Assembly (NCBI GenBank): GCA_965206015.1
Contig: CBDBIW010000014.1
Coordinates: 1-64,000 of the forward strand
Source of the DNA: JAJCYL01 sp965206015
GTDB lineage: Bacteria; Bacteroidota; Bacteroidia; Cytophagales; Cyclobacteriaceae
Reading direction: 5' to 3'
Length of the DNA stretch: 64,000 nt
Part shown: positions 44,601 through 52,077 of the stretch, one piece after another
How positions within the stretch are numbered: position 1 is the stretch's first letter
Layout of the letters: each line of letters opens with the position of its first letter
Translations under genes and position numbers: made by a program
The notes under the pieces: generated by a model
Databases searched by the model: none
The model's input: the letters and a program-made list of their open reading frames with translations, nothing else
Told to the model about the DNA's origin: nothing

Positions 44601-45250
44601 GCACACAGTATTATTACAGAGCCTACGCAATCAATAGCGTCGATACAACTTACGGAGCTGTACAAAGTTTTACAACATTGGCCGCCGCACCCACAGCACC
44701 CACAGCCAGCACAGCAGCGGCAAGTGCTATTACTTCTACAACGGCCACTTTAAACGGCAATATAACTTCCGACGGAGGAGCCGCCATTACAGCAAGAGGC
44801 TTTGTATATGCTACATCAAACGCAAATTTGACAATTGGTGTTACGGGTGTTACGGATGTTGTTGTAGGCGGTACAACAGGTGTTTTTGAAAAAGACATTA
44901 CAGGTCTGACAGCAGGCACAAAATATTATTACAGAGCCTATGCAACCAATAGCGTGGGTACAACTTATGGAGGAGAACAAAGTTTTACTACGGAAGCAGT
45001 TTTGTCTATTGAGGATTTTGAGCAATCGGCTGTTGCTATTTCGCCAAACCCGGCCACCGGTATTGTAAACATCACCGTGTCAGAAAAGACAGGTTACAAA
45101 TTGCTGGATACCGGAGGCCACCTGCTTCAACAGGGAACTTTCGCCACAGGAGCGCACAGCATTGATATTTCGCCTTTGTCCAAAGGGATTTATCTCTTCA
45201 TTCTAAACACCGGTAAAGGGAGTTTTACCAGGAGAATTATCAAGAATTAG
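41630..45250 (+). CDS. Large surface protein with 25-residue repeats and T9SS sorting domain
   Basis: 1206 residues. Signal peptide 1-39 (L-I-T-L-F-A-L-L-F-L-S-A-P-V-W-A-Q). Residues 172-546 are fifteen tandem 25-residue units (consensus M-x-x-M-F-x-x-A-x-x-F-N-Q-D-I-G-x-W-D-V-S), the DUF285/BspA-like lipoprotein repeat. About 590-710 is cadherin-like, and about 712-1120 four FN3-like repeats (T-x-x-T-A-T-L-N-G-N-I-T, Y-Y-R-A-Y-A-T-N). The last 80 residues with F-x-x-S-A-V-A-I-S-P-N-P form a type A C-terminal sorting domain for T9SS export and anchoring. Likely adhesion or substrate binding. Confidence 0.92.
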   Translation: MKKTHTTRKSVTPLKNNVRAGTLITLFALLFLSAPVWAQDDPSDYFVLKITTTAGPDDADGNPTSDAQDADFTFHTQDTEYMVDWGEGSGFEPITTGNTSHTFGTPGEHTIRFKDLNDIYINFETGREKYTSIEQWGTAVWNPDMSFAFRAARNLTASDTAGTPDMSSVINMSSVFADASSFNQDIGGWDVSQVTDMSFMFNNASSFNQDIGGWDVSQVTDMSQMFRDARSFTQDIGGWDVSQVTDMGFMFQNATAFNQDIGSWDVSNVTNMGLMFADATSFNQDIGSWDVSKVTAANSMFSRADAFNQDIGSWDVSQVTNMSFMFNNAEAFNQDIGSWDVSKVTTMSSMFHGAEAFNQDIGSWDVSQVTDMGFMFRFATSFNQDIGSWDVSKVTTMWSMFDNASSFNQDIGSWDVSQVKDMGSMFRDAGSFNQDIGGWDVPKVANMDFMFSNAEAFNQDIGGWDVSKVTDMQSMFNSARSFNQDIGDWDVAKVTDMGSMFSGATVFNQDIGDWDVSQVTNMGLMFATASSFNQDIGRWDVSQVTNMSSMFNGATLSPENYDALLIGWNKLTLQTGVDFHAGNSKYTAAAQTARNNIDAASGHNWTITDGGLIGASSTPTNIFLSSTNILENEPENTTVGTLSTNGGSASYTYMLTTGDGDTDNARFTISGEALQLIAPADYETKSSYTVRIAVDGTSVEKQFTISVIDVQDTPLINTEAASNITSTMATLNGDLTSIGLAAITEGGFVYAISNEDLIIDAAGVAKEVVNGIATGDFEKEITGLTAGTTYYYRAYATNSFGTAYGRVQSFTTLAVAPTASTTAASNITSTTATLNGNITSDGGAEITARGFVYAISNAGLIIGVTDVTDVTVSGTDLGVFTENITGLTAGTKYYYRAYATNTVGTSYGNEQSFTTLAAPTASTAAASAITSTTATLNGNITSDGGAAITARGFVYATSNAGLTIENTAADTVIVSGTTGTFSEQITSLTAGTQYYYRAYAINSVDTTYGAVQSFTTLAAAPTAPTASTAAASAITSTTATLNGNITSDGGAAITARGFVYATSNANLTIGVTGVTDVVVGGTTGVFEKDITGLTAGTKYYYRAYATNSVGTTYGGEQSFTTEAVLSIEDFEQSAVAISPNPATGIVNITVSEKTGYKLLDTGGHLLQQGTFATGAHSIDISPLSKGIYLFILNTGKGSFTRRIIKN
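42143..43267 (+). repeat. Fifteen 75-bp tandem repeats
   Basis: Fifteen in-frame 75-bp units, followed by a partial sixteenth. The segment TTCAACCAGGATATAGG is almost unchanged in all units, while the M-x-x-M-F-x-x-A block varies. The repetition also leaves other frames open, such as a leftward 318-codon frame that should not be taken as a gene. Confidence 0.97.
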
Positions 45251-45285
45251 GATTGGAGGAGGTTTTTAGAGCTTGCTGGTGCCAT

Positions 45286-46806
45286 CACCATAGTCGTTAA
45301 CTTAAGGGTGCAGATGGTTTTCTTTTTAAAGTGAGCATACCCTTCTCGGGTAGATTTTGTTAGTTTTCTCCCCATTTTTGGTACTTTAAATAGCGGGTTA
45401 TTTTTCTTTGATTTTGCCCCCGCAATGACATTACTAATATCATCAAACTAAGGGAGAAACACACTTCAAATTAGCAGGAAAATCTTTATTCAGAAGTATG
45501 CTGATGAACTTAAGTATAGCATTGAGAATACTCTGTCAAAAGAAAAAATAGATCAACTAGCCAAGGAAACAGGGTTTGTAAAGCGAAAACGAAAACTGGT
45601 TGCTTCTGATCTGTTGAATACTCTTATGTTTTCAACTTGTAATCAAGCTCAAACTAGTCTGGAAGATATTGCAGCAGATTTGCATTTAAACTTTGCCATT
45701 GATATCAGTAAAGAAGCCGTGCACAAACGATTTACTCAACAAGGAGTTACGTTTTTGCAAGAACTGATTAAAGAACAATTATCTAGTCATTTTACGTGCA
45801 TAAAGATTAAGGATTCAACTAGATTATCATTACCAGATGATTACAATGGAGATTATCCAGGTTTTGGAAACTTCAGCAAGACCAATGGATTAATGCAAAT
45901 CCAGTACGAATATGATCTATTAAGTGGCCAATGGAAGGACTTGATGTTAACTAATCGAAGTAGAAATGATCAAAAAGATTCGAATGAAACAATAGAATCA
46001 ATTACCGAGGGAGGGTTGCACATTCGTGACTTAGGCTACATTACTCCTACCTATCTGAAAGCAATCATAGATAAGTCCGCTTACTTCTTAAACCGGCTAC
46101 CACCTCAAGCAAATATTTATACCTCAGAAAATAAAGAAGTGTCTTGGAAAGAAATTGATAGAAGATTTAATCGATTAGGTATAAGTACTTCTGCACTAGA
46201 TGTATTTATCTATGAAAAACATAAAATTCCCTGTAGGTTAGTTGTCGAGCGACTTAATGACCGAGAATATGAAAAAAGACTTAAGAAAGCTCGTCAATCA
46301 GCAAAAAGCAGGAAAGTGAATATCTCTGAGGTTCACAAGATCAGATGCCGTTACAATACCTTCATTACAAATGTTGAACAACAATATTTACCTGTAGAGA
46401 ACATAAGAAAAGCCTATTATTTAAGATGGCAAATCGAGTTGGTCTTTAAATCCTGGAAGTCATTTTTTGAAATTGACCAAGTAAAGAAAGTAAGAAAGGA
46501 GCGTTTTGAGTGTCAACTGTTAACTCAGTTGCTCTGGATATTAGTTAATTGGAAACTATTCATGACTTGTAACAAATACATCCAAACATATCAACCTGAC
46601 CAAGGGCTTAGTGTTTTGAAATTTTTCAAAAGATGTAGAAGTCTTTCTCCAACTCTAAGAAAAGTCCTTATAGATCCTAAATCAATGAACTTATGGATTG
46701 AAAATGTGTTCTTACCCGCTATTTATAATACGGCATGTCAAGCTCCTAAAGGTAAAATCACTCATTATCAAGTAATTCAACAATGCTTAAGTTAACGACT
46801 ATGGTG
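45286..46806 (+). mobile_element. IS4-family insertion sequence with 21-bp perfect inverted ends
   Basis: The left end (45286-45306) and right end (46786-46806) are perfect 21-bp inverted repeats: CACCATAGTCGTTAACTTAAG. The transposase stop lies inside the right end. Length is 1521 bp. The flanks (before 45286 and after 46806) do not match, so no target duplication is seen, which could mean a rearranged or imprecise end. The IS separates the T9SS repeat protein from the sugar cluster. Confidence 0.92.
45470..46795 (+). CDS. IS4-family transposase
   Basis: About 441 residues. Readable motifs are D-S-T-R-L-S-L-P (first Asp), a Y-x-x-x-x-x-x-W-x-I-E-L-V-F-K-S-W-K-S element (Y-Y-L-R-W-Q-I-E-L-V-F, the family's YREK-like signature with its Glu) and C-terminal helices. 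In frame the protein reaches back to I-S-R-K-I-F-I-Q-K-Y-A-D-E-L, which matches the usual N-terminus of relatives, but the codon there is ATT (45470); the first NUG is TTG 45614. Unusual start or damage at the 5' end. Confidence 0.85.
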   Translation: MSRKIFIQKYADELKYSIENTLSKEKIDQLAKETGFVKRKRKLVASDLLNTLMFSTCNQAQTSLEDIAADLHLNFAIDISKEAVHKRFTQQGVTFLQELIKEQLSSHFTCIKIKDSTRLSLPDDYNGDYPGFGNFSKTNGLMQIQYEYDLLSGQWKDLMLTNRSRNDQKDSNETIESITEGGLHIRDLGYITPTYLKAIIDKSAYFLNRLPPQANIYTSENKEVSWKEIDRRFNRLGISTSALDVFIYEKHKIPCRLVVERLNDREYEKRLKKARQSAKSRKVNISEVHKIRCRYNTFITNVEQQYLPVENIRKAYYLRWQIELVFKSWKSFFEIDQVKKVRKERFECQLLTQLLWILVNWKLFMTCNKYIQTYQPDQGLSVLKFFKRCRSLSPTLRKVLIDPKSMNLWIENVFLPAIYNTACQAPKGKITHYQVIQQCLS

Positions 46807-46928
46807 AGAACACCAACAAAGGCAAGAAACCAATACAATAAACCACTATTGGATACTGATTTTTCCGGGAAAACTAAAAGCAGCTTTTTAAGGGACAACT
46901 AAATAACTAGACTACCAGGTATCACGAC

Positions 46929-46962
46929 TGTTGAACTTAATATATTGTTGAACTTAATATAT
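46929..46962 (+). repeat. 17-bp tandem repeat upstream of the GH109-like gene
   Basis: TGTTGAACTTAATATAT occurs twice without gap at 46929-46945 and 46946-46962. It lies about 90 bp before the next start and is AT-rich, so it could influence promoter spacing. The rest of 46807-47051 shows no gene. Confidence 0.9.
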
Positions 46963-47051
46963 TATAGTGGATATTATCTCTTCAAGGATTTATTTATGGA
47001 AGATGCCAATACCTACTTAACTTCATGTTCAAATGAAAAATAGACATAGCG

Positions 47052-48404
47052 ATGGACACCAGAAGAGATTTTATTAAGAAAACTACTGCAACCGGAATCG
47101 CCATGACAATGGGCATTCCAAATATATTGCAAGGAAAAGATGACCGTAAAGCCAGATTGGGTTTCATAGGTGTTGGCCTAAGAGGCAGAGAACACCTTAG
47201 ATTGTCACTTCAACGGGATGATGCTGACGTAATTGCAATTTGCGACTTGGATTCGGATGCCATTAATAAAGCTAAAGGCATGGCAAAGAAGGCAGGTAAA
47301 CCGGAACCGATTGTTTACACCGGCGGTGAATGGGCTTGGAAAAAATTATTGGAACGGGATGATATTGACGGAGTAATCATAGCGACCCCCTGGCTTTGGC
47401 ATGTGCCAATGGCTATAGGAACAATGAAGGCAGGAAAGTATGCCGGAGTCGAAGTTTCGGTAGCTGTCACAGTTCAGGAATGTTGGGATTTAGTGAATGC
47501 ATCCGAAAAGTCGGGCATGCCTTGCATGATTCTCGAAAATGTTTGCTACAGAAGGGATGTAATGGCTGTGCTGACTATGGTTAGGGGTGGTCTGTTCGGA
47601 GAACTGATGCACTTGCAATGTGGCTATCAGCACGATTTGAGACATGTGAAATTTAATGATGGAAATCAGGCGTATGGTGGAGGTGTTGAATTTGGCGAAA
47701 AAGGATTCTCAGAAGCGAAATGGAGAACGGCCCATTCAGTGAACAGGAACGGTGACTTATATCCAACCCACGGAGTGGGTCCGGTTGCTCAATATGCCGA
47801 CATTAATAGGGGTAATAAGTTTGATTTTCTTACTTCCGTAGCTACGAAGGCTCGCGGACTACATAACTATATTGTTGATAAAGGAGGCAAAGATCATCCG
47901 AATGCAAATATTGAGTTTAAACTGGGCGATGTTGTTACAACCACAATCAAGACACATAATGGCGAGTCTATCATTATTCAGCACGATACTAATCTACCCA
48001 GGCCCTATTCCCTCGGATTTAGAGTACAGGGAACCAAAGGAATATGGATGGATTTGAACGATTCGATCTATGTCGAAGATCAAAGTCCAACACCACATAA
48101 ATGGGAGGCAGATGCTTCTTATATGGAAAAATACGATCATCCTCTCTGGAAGAAGTTTGGGAAGCACGCAGAAGGTGCCGGGCATGGTGGTATGGATTAT
48201 TTCGTGAACCATGCATTCATCGAATCGGTTAAAAGAAAAGCACCAACACCACTTGACGTATATGACGCGGCGTCCTGGAGCGTAATATCTCCTTTGTCTG
48301 AGCAATCAATTGCTAAAGGCAGCGCACCAGTGACCATTCCCGATTTCACCAGAGGTAAGTGGATGGTAAGGAAGAATACTTTTGCACTTGATAATAGTTA
48401 TTGA
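47052..48404 (+). CDS. GH109-like Gfo/Idh/MocA enzyme, probable alpha-N-acetylgalactosaminidase
   Basis: 450 residues with a Tat-like leader (D-T-R-R-D-F-I-K-K). NAD motif G-F-I-G-V-G-L-R-G-R-E at about 35-45, and the GH109 pattern W-R-T-A-H-S-V-N-R-N-G-D-L-Y-P-T-H-G-V-G-P with A-Q-Y-A-D-I-N (about 224-260) are visible. GH109 enzymes use NAD+ transiently to release terminal GalNAc. The activity is family-based. It heads the row with the nucleotidyltransferase and the NahK-like kinase. Confidence 0.88.
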   Translation: MDTRRDFIKKTTATGIAMTMGIPNILQGKDDRKARLGFIGVGLRGREHLRLSLQRDDADVIAICDLDSDAINKAKGMAKKAGKPEPIVYTGGEWAWKKLLERDDIDGVIIATPWLWHVPMAIGTMKAGKYAGVEVSVAVTVQECWDLVNASEKSGMPCMILENVCYRRDVMAVLTMVRGGLFGELMHLQCGYQHDLRHVKFNDGNQAYGGGVEFGEKGFSEAKWRTAHSVNRNGDLYPTHGVGPVAQYADINRGNKFDFLTSVATKARGLHNYIVDKGGKDHPNANIEFKLGDVVTTTIKTHNGESIIIQHDTNLPRPYSLGFRVQGTKGIWMDLNDSIYVEDQSPTPHKWEADASYMEKYDHPLWKKFGKHAEGAGHGGMDYFVNHAFIESVKRKAPTPLDVYDAASWSVISPLSEQSIAKGSAPVTIPDFTRGKWMVRKNTFALDNSY

Positions 48405-48424
48405 TCGGGTACGCCATTGTGGTT

Positions 48425-48771
48425 ATGAATACACTGCAAATTGTTGTTGGGTCTTTTTTAATCACCTGTGGCTTCCTGGTAAAGAAGTATCGAATGCTCA
48501 TAGCCGGATACAACTCAATGACTAAAGAACAGCGGGCGAAAGTCGATATAGAAGGCCTGTCGTCTATGATGAAAAATCATATTGTCCCATGGGTTTGATT
48601 TATCTCACAGGTGGCCCGATTCTCGATTTACTAAATATTCGGAATCAAAGTTCAACCGTAGAAATTTCTACGATTTTGACCATCACTTTTCAGGAAGGAA
48701 AACCGATCATAATTAACTCTAATACCAGTGATGCCACAAAAAAGTCAGCTCAGAAATTAAAAGCCAAATGA
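48425..48771 (+). pseudogene. DUF3784-like membrane protein, frameshifted
   Basis: The first frame reads L-I-T-C-G-F-L-V-K-K-Y-R-M-L-I-A-G-Y-N-S, M-T-K-E-Q-R-A-K-V-D-I-E-G-L, typical of DUF3784 proteins, and stops soon after. The second frame, from about 48589, goes on M-G-L-I-Y-L-T-G-G-P-I. A single frameshift near 48585-48592 separates them. It is placed between the GH109-like gene and the nucleotidyltransferase with almost no gaps, but probably has no part in sugar use. Confidence 0.65.
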
Positions 48772-49655
48772 AATTATTAATAATGGCTGCCGGCCTTGGC
48801 AGTAGATATGGTGGATTAAAACAAATAGACAGTTTTGGTCCTAATGGTGAGACCATTATGGATTATGCAATCTATGATGCAATCCAAAGTGGTTTTGGCG
48901 AAGTCATTTTCATCATACAGGAGAATATGATTAATGACCTTTATGAGAAATTCGACCACGCCTTTGAAGGGAAGATAAAAATAAGCCACGTAATTCAGAG
49001 CTCGGAAATTGAATTCGGTAACTCAGTCATATCTCGCAAAAAACCCTGGGGAACAGCTCATGCCATTTTATCGGCTAAAGATGTTATTCACGGACCATTT
49101 GCTGTTATCAATGCTGACGACTACTACGGACCTAAAGCATTTCGACAGATGGCCGATTTCCTGTCTCAGTCCAATGATGGAAGCCAATATGCTTTAGTGG
49201 GGTACAGACTGGGAAATACTTTATCTGAAAGCGGTCATGTTGCCCGGGGAATTTGTAAGTCGGATAACAAGAATTATTTGGTTTCTATAACAGAGAAGAC
49301 TAAGATTCAGAGAAAAGGAGATCAAATAATTAATCTTGAAAACGATGAAAAAGAATTTTTGTTACCGGAGACAATAGTTTCAATGAATTGCTGGGCTTTT
49401 ATGCCCTCCATCTTCATGCATATCGAAAGTGAGTTTAATCAATTCTTAATTGAATGTGCCCAAAGTGATTCCGCGGAACTATATATTCCAAATGTCCTTA
49501 ATGGGTTAATTAATAATGGAGTTGTTAATATTAGAATAATTGAGAGTATTGACTCTTGGTTTGGCGTTACTTATCAAAATGACAAAATGAGAGCATCTGT
49601 CAGGATTGAGGAGATGATCTCGAGTGATACATATCCCCAGCAATTATGGAGCTAG
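48768..49655 (+). CDS. Sugar-1-phosphate nucleotidyltransferase
   Basis: 295 residues. The nucleotide-binding start is M-A-A-G-L-G-S-R-Y-G-G-L-K-Q (residues about 6-19), with N-A-D-D-Y-Y-G (about 122-128) as metal/UTP loop, and W-G-T-A-H-A near residue 94. G-L-G-S-R-Y-G-G differs from the common G-x-G-T-R: this form is typical of a Bacteroidota branch often next to NahK-like kinases. By context it could make UDP-GlcNAc/GalNAc. It overlaps the next gene by 10 bp. Confidence 0.85.
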   Translation: MKLLIMAAGLGSRYGGLKQIDSFGPNGETIMDYAIYDAIQSGFGEVIFIIQENMINDLYEKFDHAFEGKIKISHVIQSSEIEFGNSVISRKKPWGTAHAILSAKDVIHGPFAVINADDYYGPKAFRQMADFLSQSNDGSQYALVGYRLGNTLSESGHVARGICKSDNKNYLVSITEKTKIQRKGDQIINLENDEKEFLLPETIVSMNCWAFMPSIFMHIESEFNQFLIECAQSDSAELYIPNVLNGLINNGVVNIRIIESIDSWFGVTYQNDKMRASVRIEEMISSDTYPQQLWS

Positions 49656-50752
49656 GGAATAGAGCTTTCGATAGCATATTAAAAGCTTTTGGTTTAACAG
49701 AATTATACGATGTCGTTCCATTAGGGCAAGGCCATATTAATGACACCTATTTAATAGACCCTGGAAATGAGGCCCCAAAATATGTTCTTCAGAGGATTAA
49801 CATGGATGTTTTTAAAAATCCACAGCACCTCATGGAGAACATTCAGAGCATTCGATCCCATGTAGAAATACATAATTATTGCACACCCGATGAGTTAAGA
49901 TTACTTGATTATCTTAAAACTTCTGACGGAGATTTGTGGCACGGGGAGCGTGACAATTTTTGGAGGATTAATCAGTTTGCAGAGAACACCTATACCGTCG
50001 AATATATTTCCGAATCCCATCAGGCGTTTGAAGCAGCATATGCTTACGGTAGGTTTATTTGGAATTTGCGGGAATTGCCATCAAATAAGATACACCACGC
50101 AATTCCGGATTTCCATAATGTCAGGATGCGAATCGAGAAATTTGAATTGGCCATTAAACAAGACAAAATACAGCGGGTAGGAATTGTATCAAATGAAATA
50201 GACTTTATTCGTGACCACCAGAGTCTCGTTACGCAATTAGAGCAACTAACTTTTTCAGATAGTTTACCGGAACGCATCACTCACAATGATACTAAAATCA
50301 ATAATGTACTTTTCAACAGGACTTCTGGAAAAATAGTCAGTGTCATAGATTTGGATACAGTCATGCCTGGATATGTTATGCATGATTTCGGCGATATGGT
50401 GAGAACGTTCACACCAAGTGCAGACGAAGAAGAGGTGGACATCTCCAAAGTGGAGATGAGAATGGAAGTTTTTAAAGCACTTTCTAATGGATTTCTTGAA
50501 GCAACCGCCGATTTCATAACAAAAAATGAGAAGGATAATCTGGTTTTTGGTGGTTTGATAATAACTTTTGAACAGGCGGTAAGATTCCTGACCGACTTTA
50601 TTGAGGGTGATCATTACTACTCTAAAATTTTAAGACCGAACCAGAATTTAGATCGGACGAAAAATCAATTTGCACTCCTCTCTTCAATCATTGACCAAAA
50701 AGAGGAGATGCAAACATGGATTGACAACTGGACTCCTAATGAAACTTGGTAA
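49646..50752 (+). CDS. Aminoglycoside-phosphotransferase-fold kinase, NahK-like N-acetylhexosamine 1-kinase
   Basis: 368 residues. Catalytic loop I-T-H-N-D-T-K-I-N-N-V-L-F (about 208-220) and metal loop V-I-D-L-D-T-V-M-P-G (about 231-240) identify the phosphotransferase fold; the loop H-N-D-T-K-x-x-N is the NahK form. An early L-G-Q-G-H-I-N-D-T-Y-L also fits. It should phosphorylate GlcNAc or GalNAc at C1, the substrate for the upstream enzyme. Its 3' end overlaps the convergent Gfo/Idh/MocA gene by 17 bp. Confidence 0.82.
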   Translation: MELGNRAFDSILKAFGLTELYDVVPLGQGHINDTYLIDPGNEAPKYVLQRINMDVFKNPQHLMENIQSIRSHVEIHNYCTPDELRLLDYLKTSDGDLWHGERDNFWRINQFAENTYTVEYISESHQAFEAAYAYGRFIWNLRELPSNKIHHAIPDFHNVRMRIEKFELAIKQDKIQRVGIVSNEIDFIRDHQSLVTQLEQLTFSDSLPERITHNDTKINNVLFNRTSGKIVSVIDLDTVMPGYVMHDFGDMVRTFTPSADEEEVDISKVEMRMEVFKALSNGFLEATADFITKNEKDNLVFGGLIITFEQAVRFLTDFIEGDHYYSKILRPNQNLDRTKNQFALLSSIIDQKEEMQTWIDNWTPNETW

Positions 50753-52064
50753 CACCAGGGACGGGCACAGCATATTTACCGTCATTGTCGGGCAATATAG
50801 GGGCCTGGTCATTAAATGAATTCAAATCGCCGACTAATTTCAAATCAGATGCCAGGGCATCAGTCCATGTTACAATTTGACCTGAGTACGTGGCCATTCT
50901 ACCTAAAATAGCTGTCATTGTGCTATTTGCCCCATTTTCAGTATCACTGAATTTATAAGTGCCTGATTTTACTGCTGCGAAAAGTTCATTATGTTCCTGT
51001 TGATAAGGGTTGATATCAGGTTTGCTATCGTGATCATATATTGTATTACCACTAGCAGATTTTATAAGGCCCAGGCCTTCTCCATTAACCCTGATATTGC
51101 CCTTTGTTCCCTGGAAAATTTCTTCTACTCGGTTCATGCAACCTCTTTGATGCCTGCATTGACTTGATATTACCTGTCCTTCCGGGTAAACAAATTCGAC
51201 GAAATGATGGTCAAAAATGTGACCGTGATCACGTCCTTTTCTGGTTTCACGCCCTCCCATACCCTGAGCATTTAAAGGAGTACTACCTATAAACCAATTG
51301 GCAACATCAATATTATGTATGTGTTGCTCCAATATGTGGTCACCACACAACCAGGTAAAATAATACCAGTTTCGCATCTGATACTCTAATTCTGTTTGTT
51401 GAAACTGCCTGGGACGTACCCAAACACCTGCGCTGTCCCAATAAACCTGACCAGATACAATATCACCCACTTTACCATTTTTGAGGTGTTTTTTAACCTC
51501 CAGATAACTTTTTTGATAATGCCTTTGCAACCCAACTACCACATTCAACTTTTTCTGCTGCGCCAGTTTTCCGGCCGCAATAACTTTCTTTACTCCAACT
51601 ACATCTGTGGCCAGGGGTTTTTCCATAAACACGTGCTTGCCTTGATTAACCGCATATTCGAAGTGTAACGGCCGAAAGCCTGGAGGAGTGGCTATGATTA
51701 CAACATCCGCAGAATCTATTGCTTTTTTGTAAGCATCAAATCCCGTAAATTTTGTTTCATCAGTCACTTTTATTCTACCTGATGCGTCATACTTTGCTGA
51801 AAGACCTTGAAAGCTTTTCTCCACTTGGTCTTCAAAAACATCAGCCATTGCAACTAGTTTTACGTCTTTGTCAGCCTCCAACGCTTGTGCAGTTGCGCCA
51901 GTGCCTCTTCCCCCACAACCAATTACAGCTATTTTGATGTCACCAGGCGCAGCCACATAGGCACTAGACGAGGCTGGTAGAGAGTTTAAGATCACCCCAG
52001 CTCCAGCAGCTTTAGCTGAATTTTGTAAAAATCCCCTTCTAGTTGTTGTCTTGATATTTTTCAT
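50736..52064 (-). CDS. Gfo/Idh/MocA-family oxidoreductase, Tat-exported
   Basis: 442 residues. A twin-Arg leader (T-T-R-R-G-F-L-Q-N-S) is followed by V-I-G-C-G-G-R-G-T-G (NAD motif, about 47-56) and E-K-P-L-A (catalytic Lys, about 147-151). C-terminal features W-Y-Y-F-T-W-L-C-G-D-H-I-L-E-Q-H-I-H-N match a large Bacteroidota subgroup that acts on periplasmic sugars. Substrate unknown. It overlaps the convergent kinase gene, and the FGE-like gene follows upstream on the same strand. Confidence 0.88.
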   Translation of the reverse strand: MKNIKTTTRRGFLQNSAKAAGAGVILNSLPASSSAYVAAPGDIKIAVIGCGGRGTGATAQALEADKDVKLVAMADVFEDQVEKSFQGLSAKYDASGRIKVTDETKFTGFDAYKKAIDSADVVIIATPPGFRPLHFEYAVNQGKHVFMEKPLATDVVGVKKVIAAGKLAQQKKLNVVVGLQRHYQKSYLEVKKHLKNGKVGDIVSGQVYWDSAGVWVRPRQFQQTELEYQMRNWYYFTWLCGDHILEQHIHNIDVANWFIGSTPLNAQGMGGRETRKGRDHGHIFDHHFVEFVYPEGQVISSQCRHQRGCMNRVEEIFQGTKGNIRVNGEGLGLIKSASGNTIYDHDSKPDINPYQQEHNELFAAVKSGTYKFSDTENGANSTMTAILGRMATYSGQIVTWTDALASDLKLVGDLNSFNDQAPILPDNDGKYAVPVPGVTKFH

Positions 52065-52077
52065 TTCTTTGATTGTA

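Noticed and set aside
44038..44919. Leftward Val/Ala-rich frames opposite the FN3-like repeats
   Set aside because: Shadow of the repeated forward sequence, repeated in step with it.
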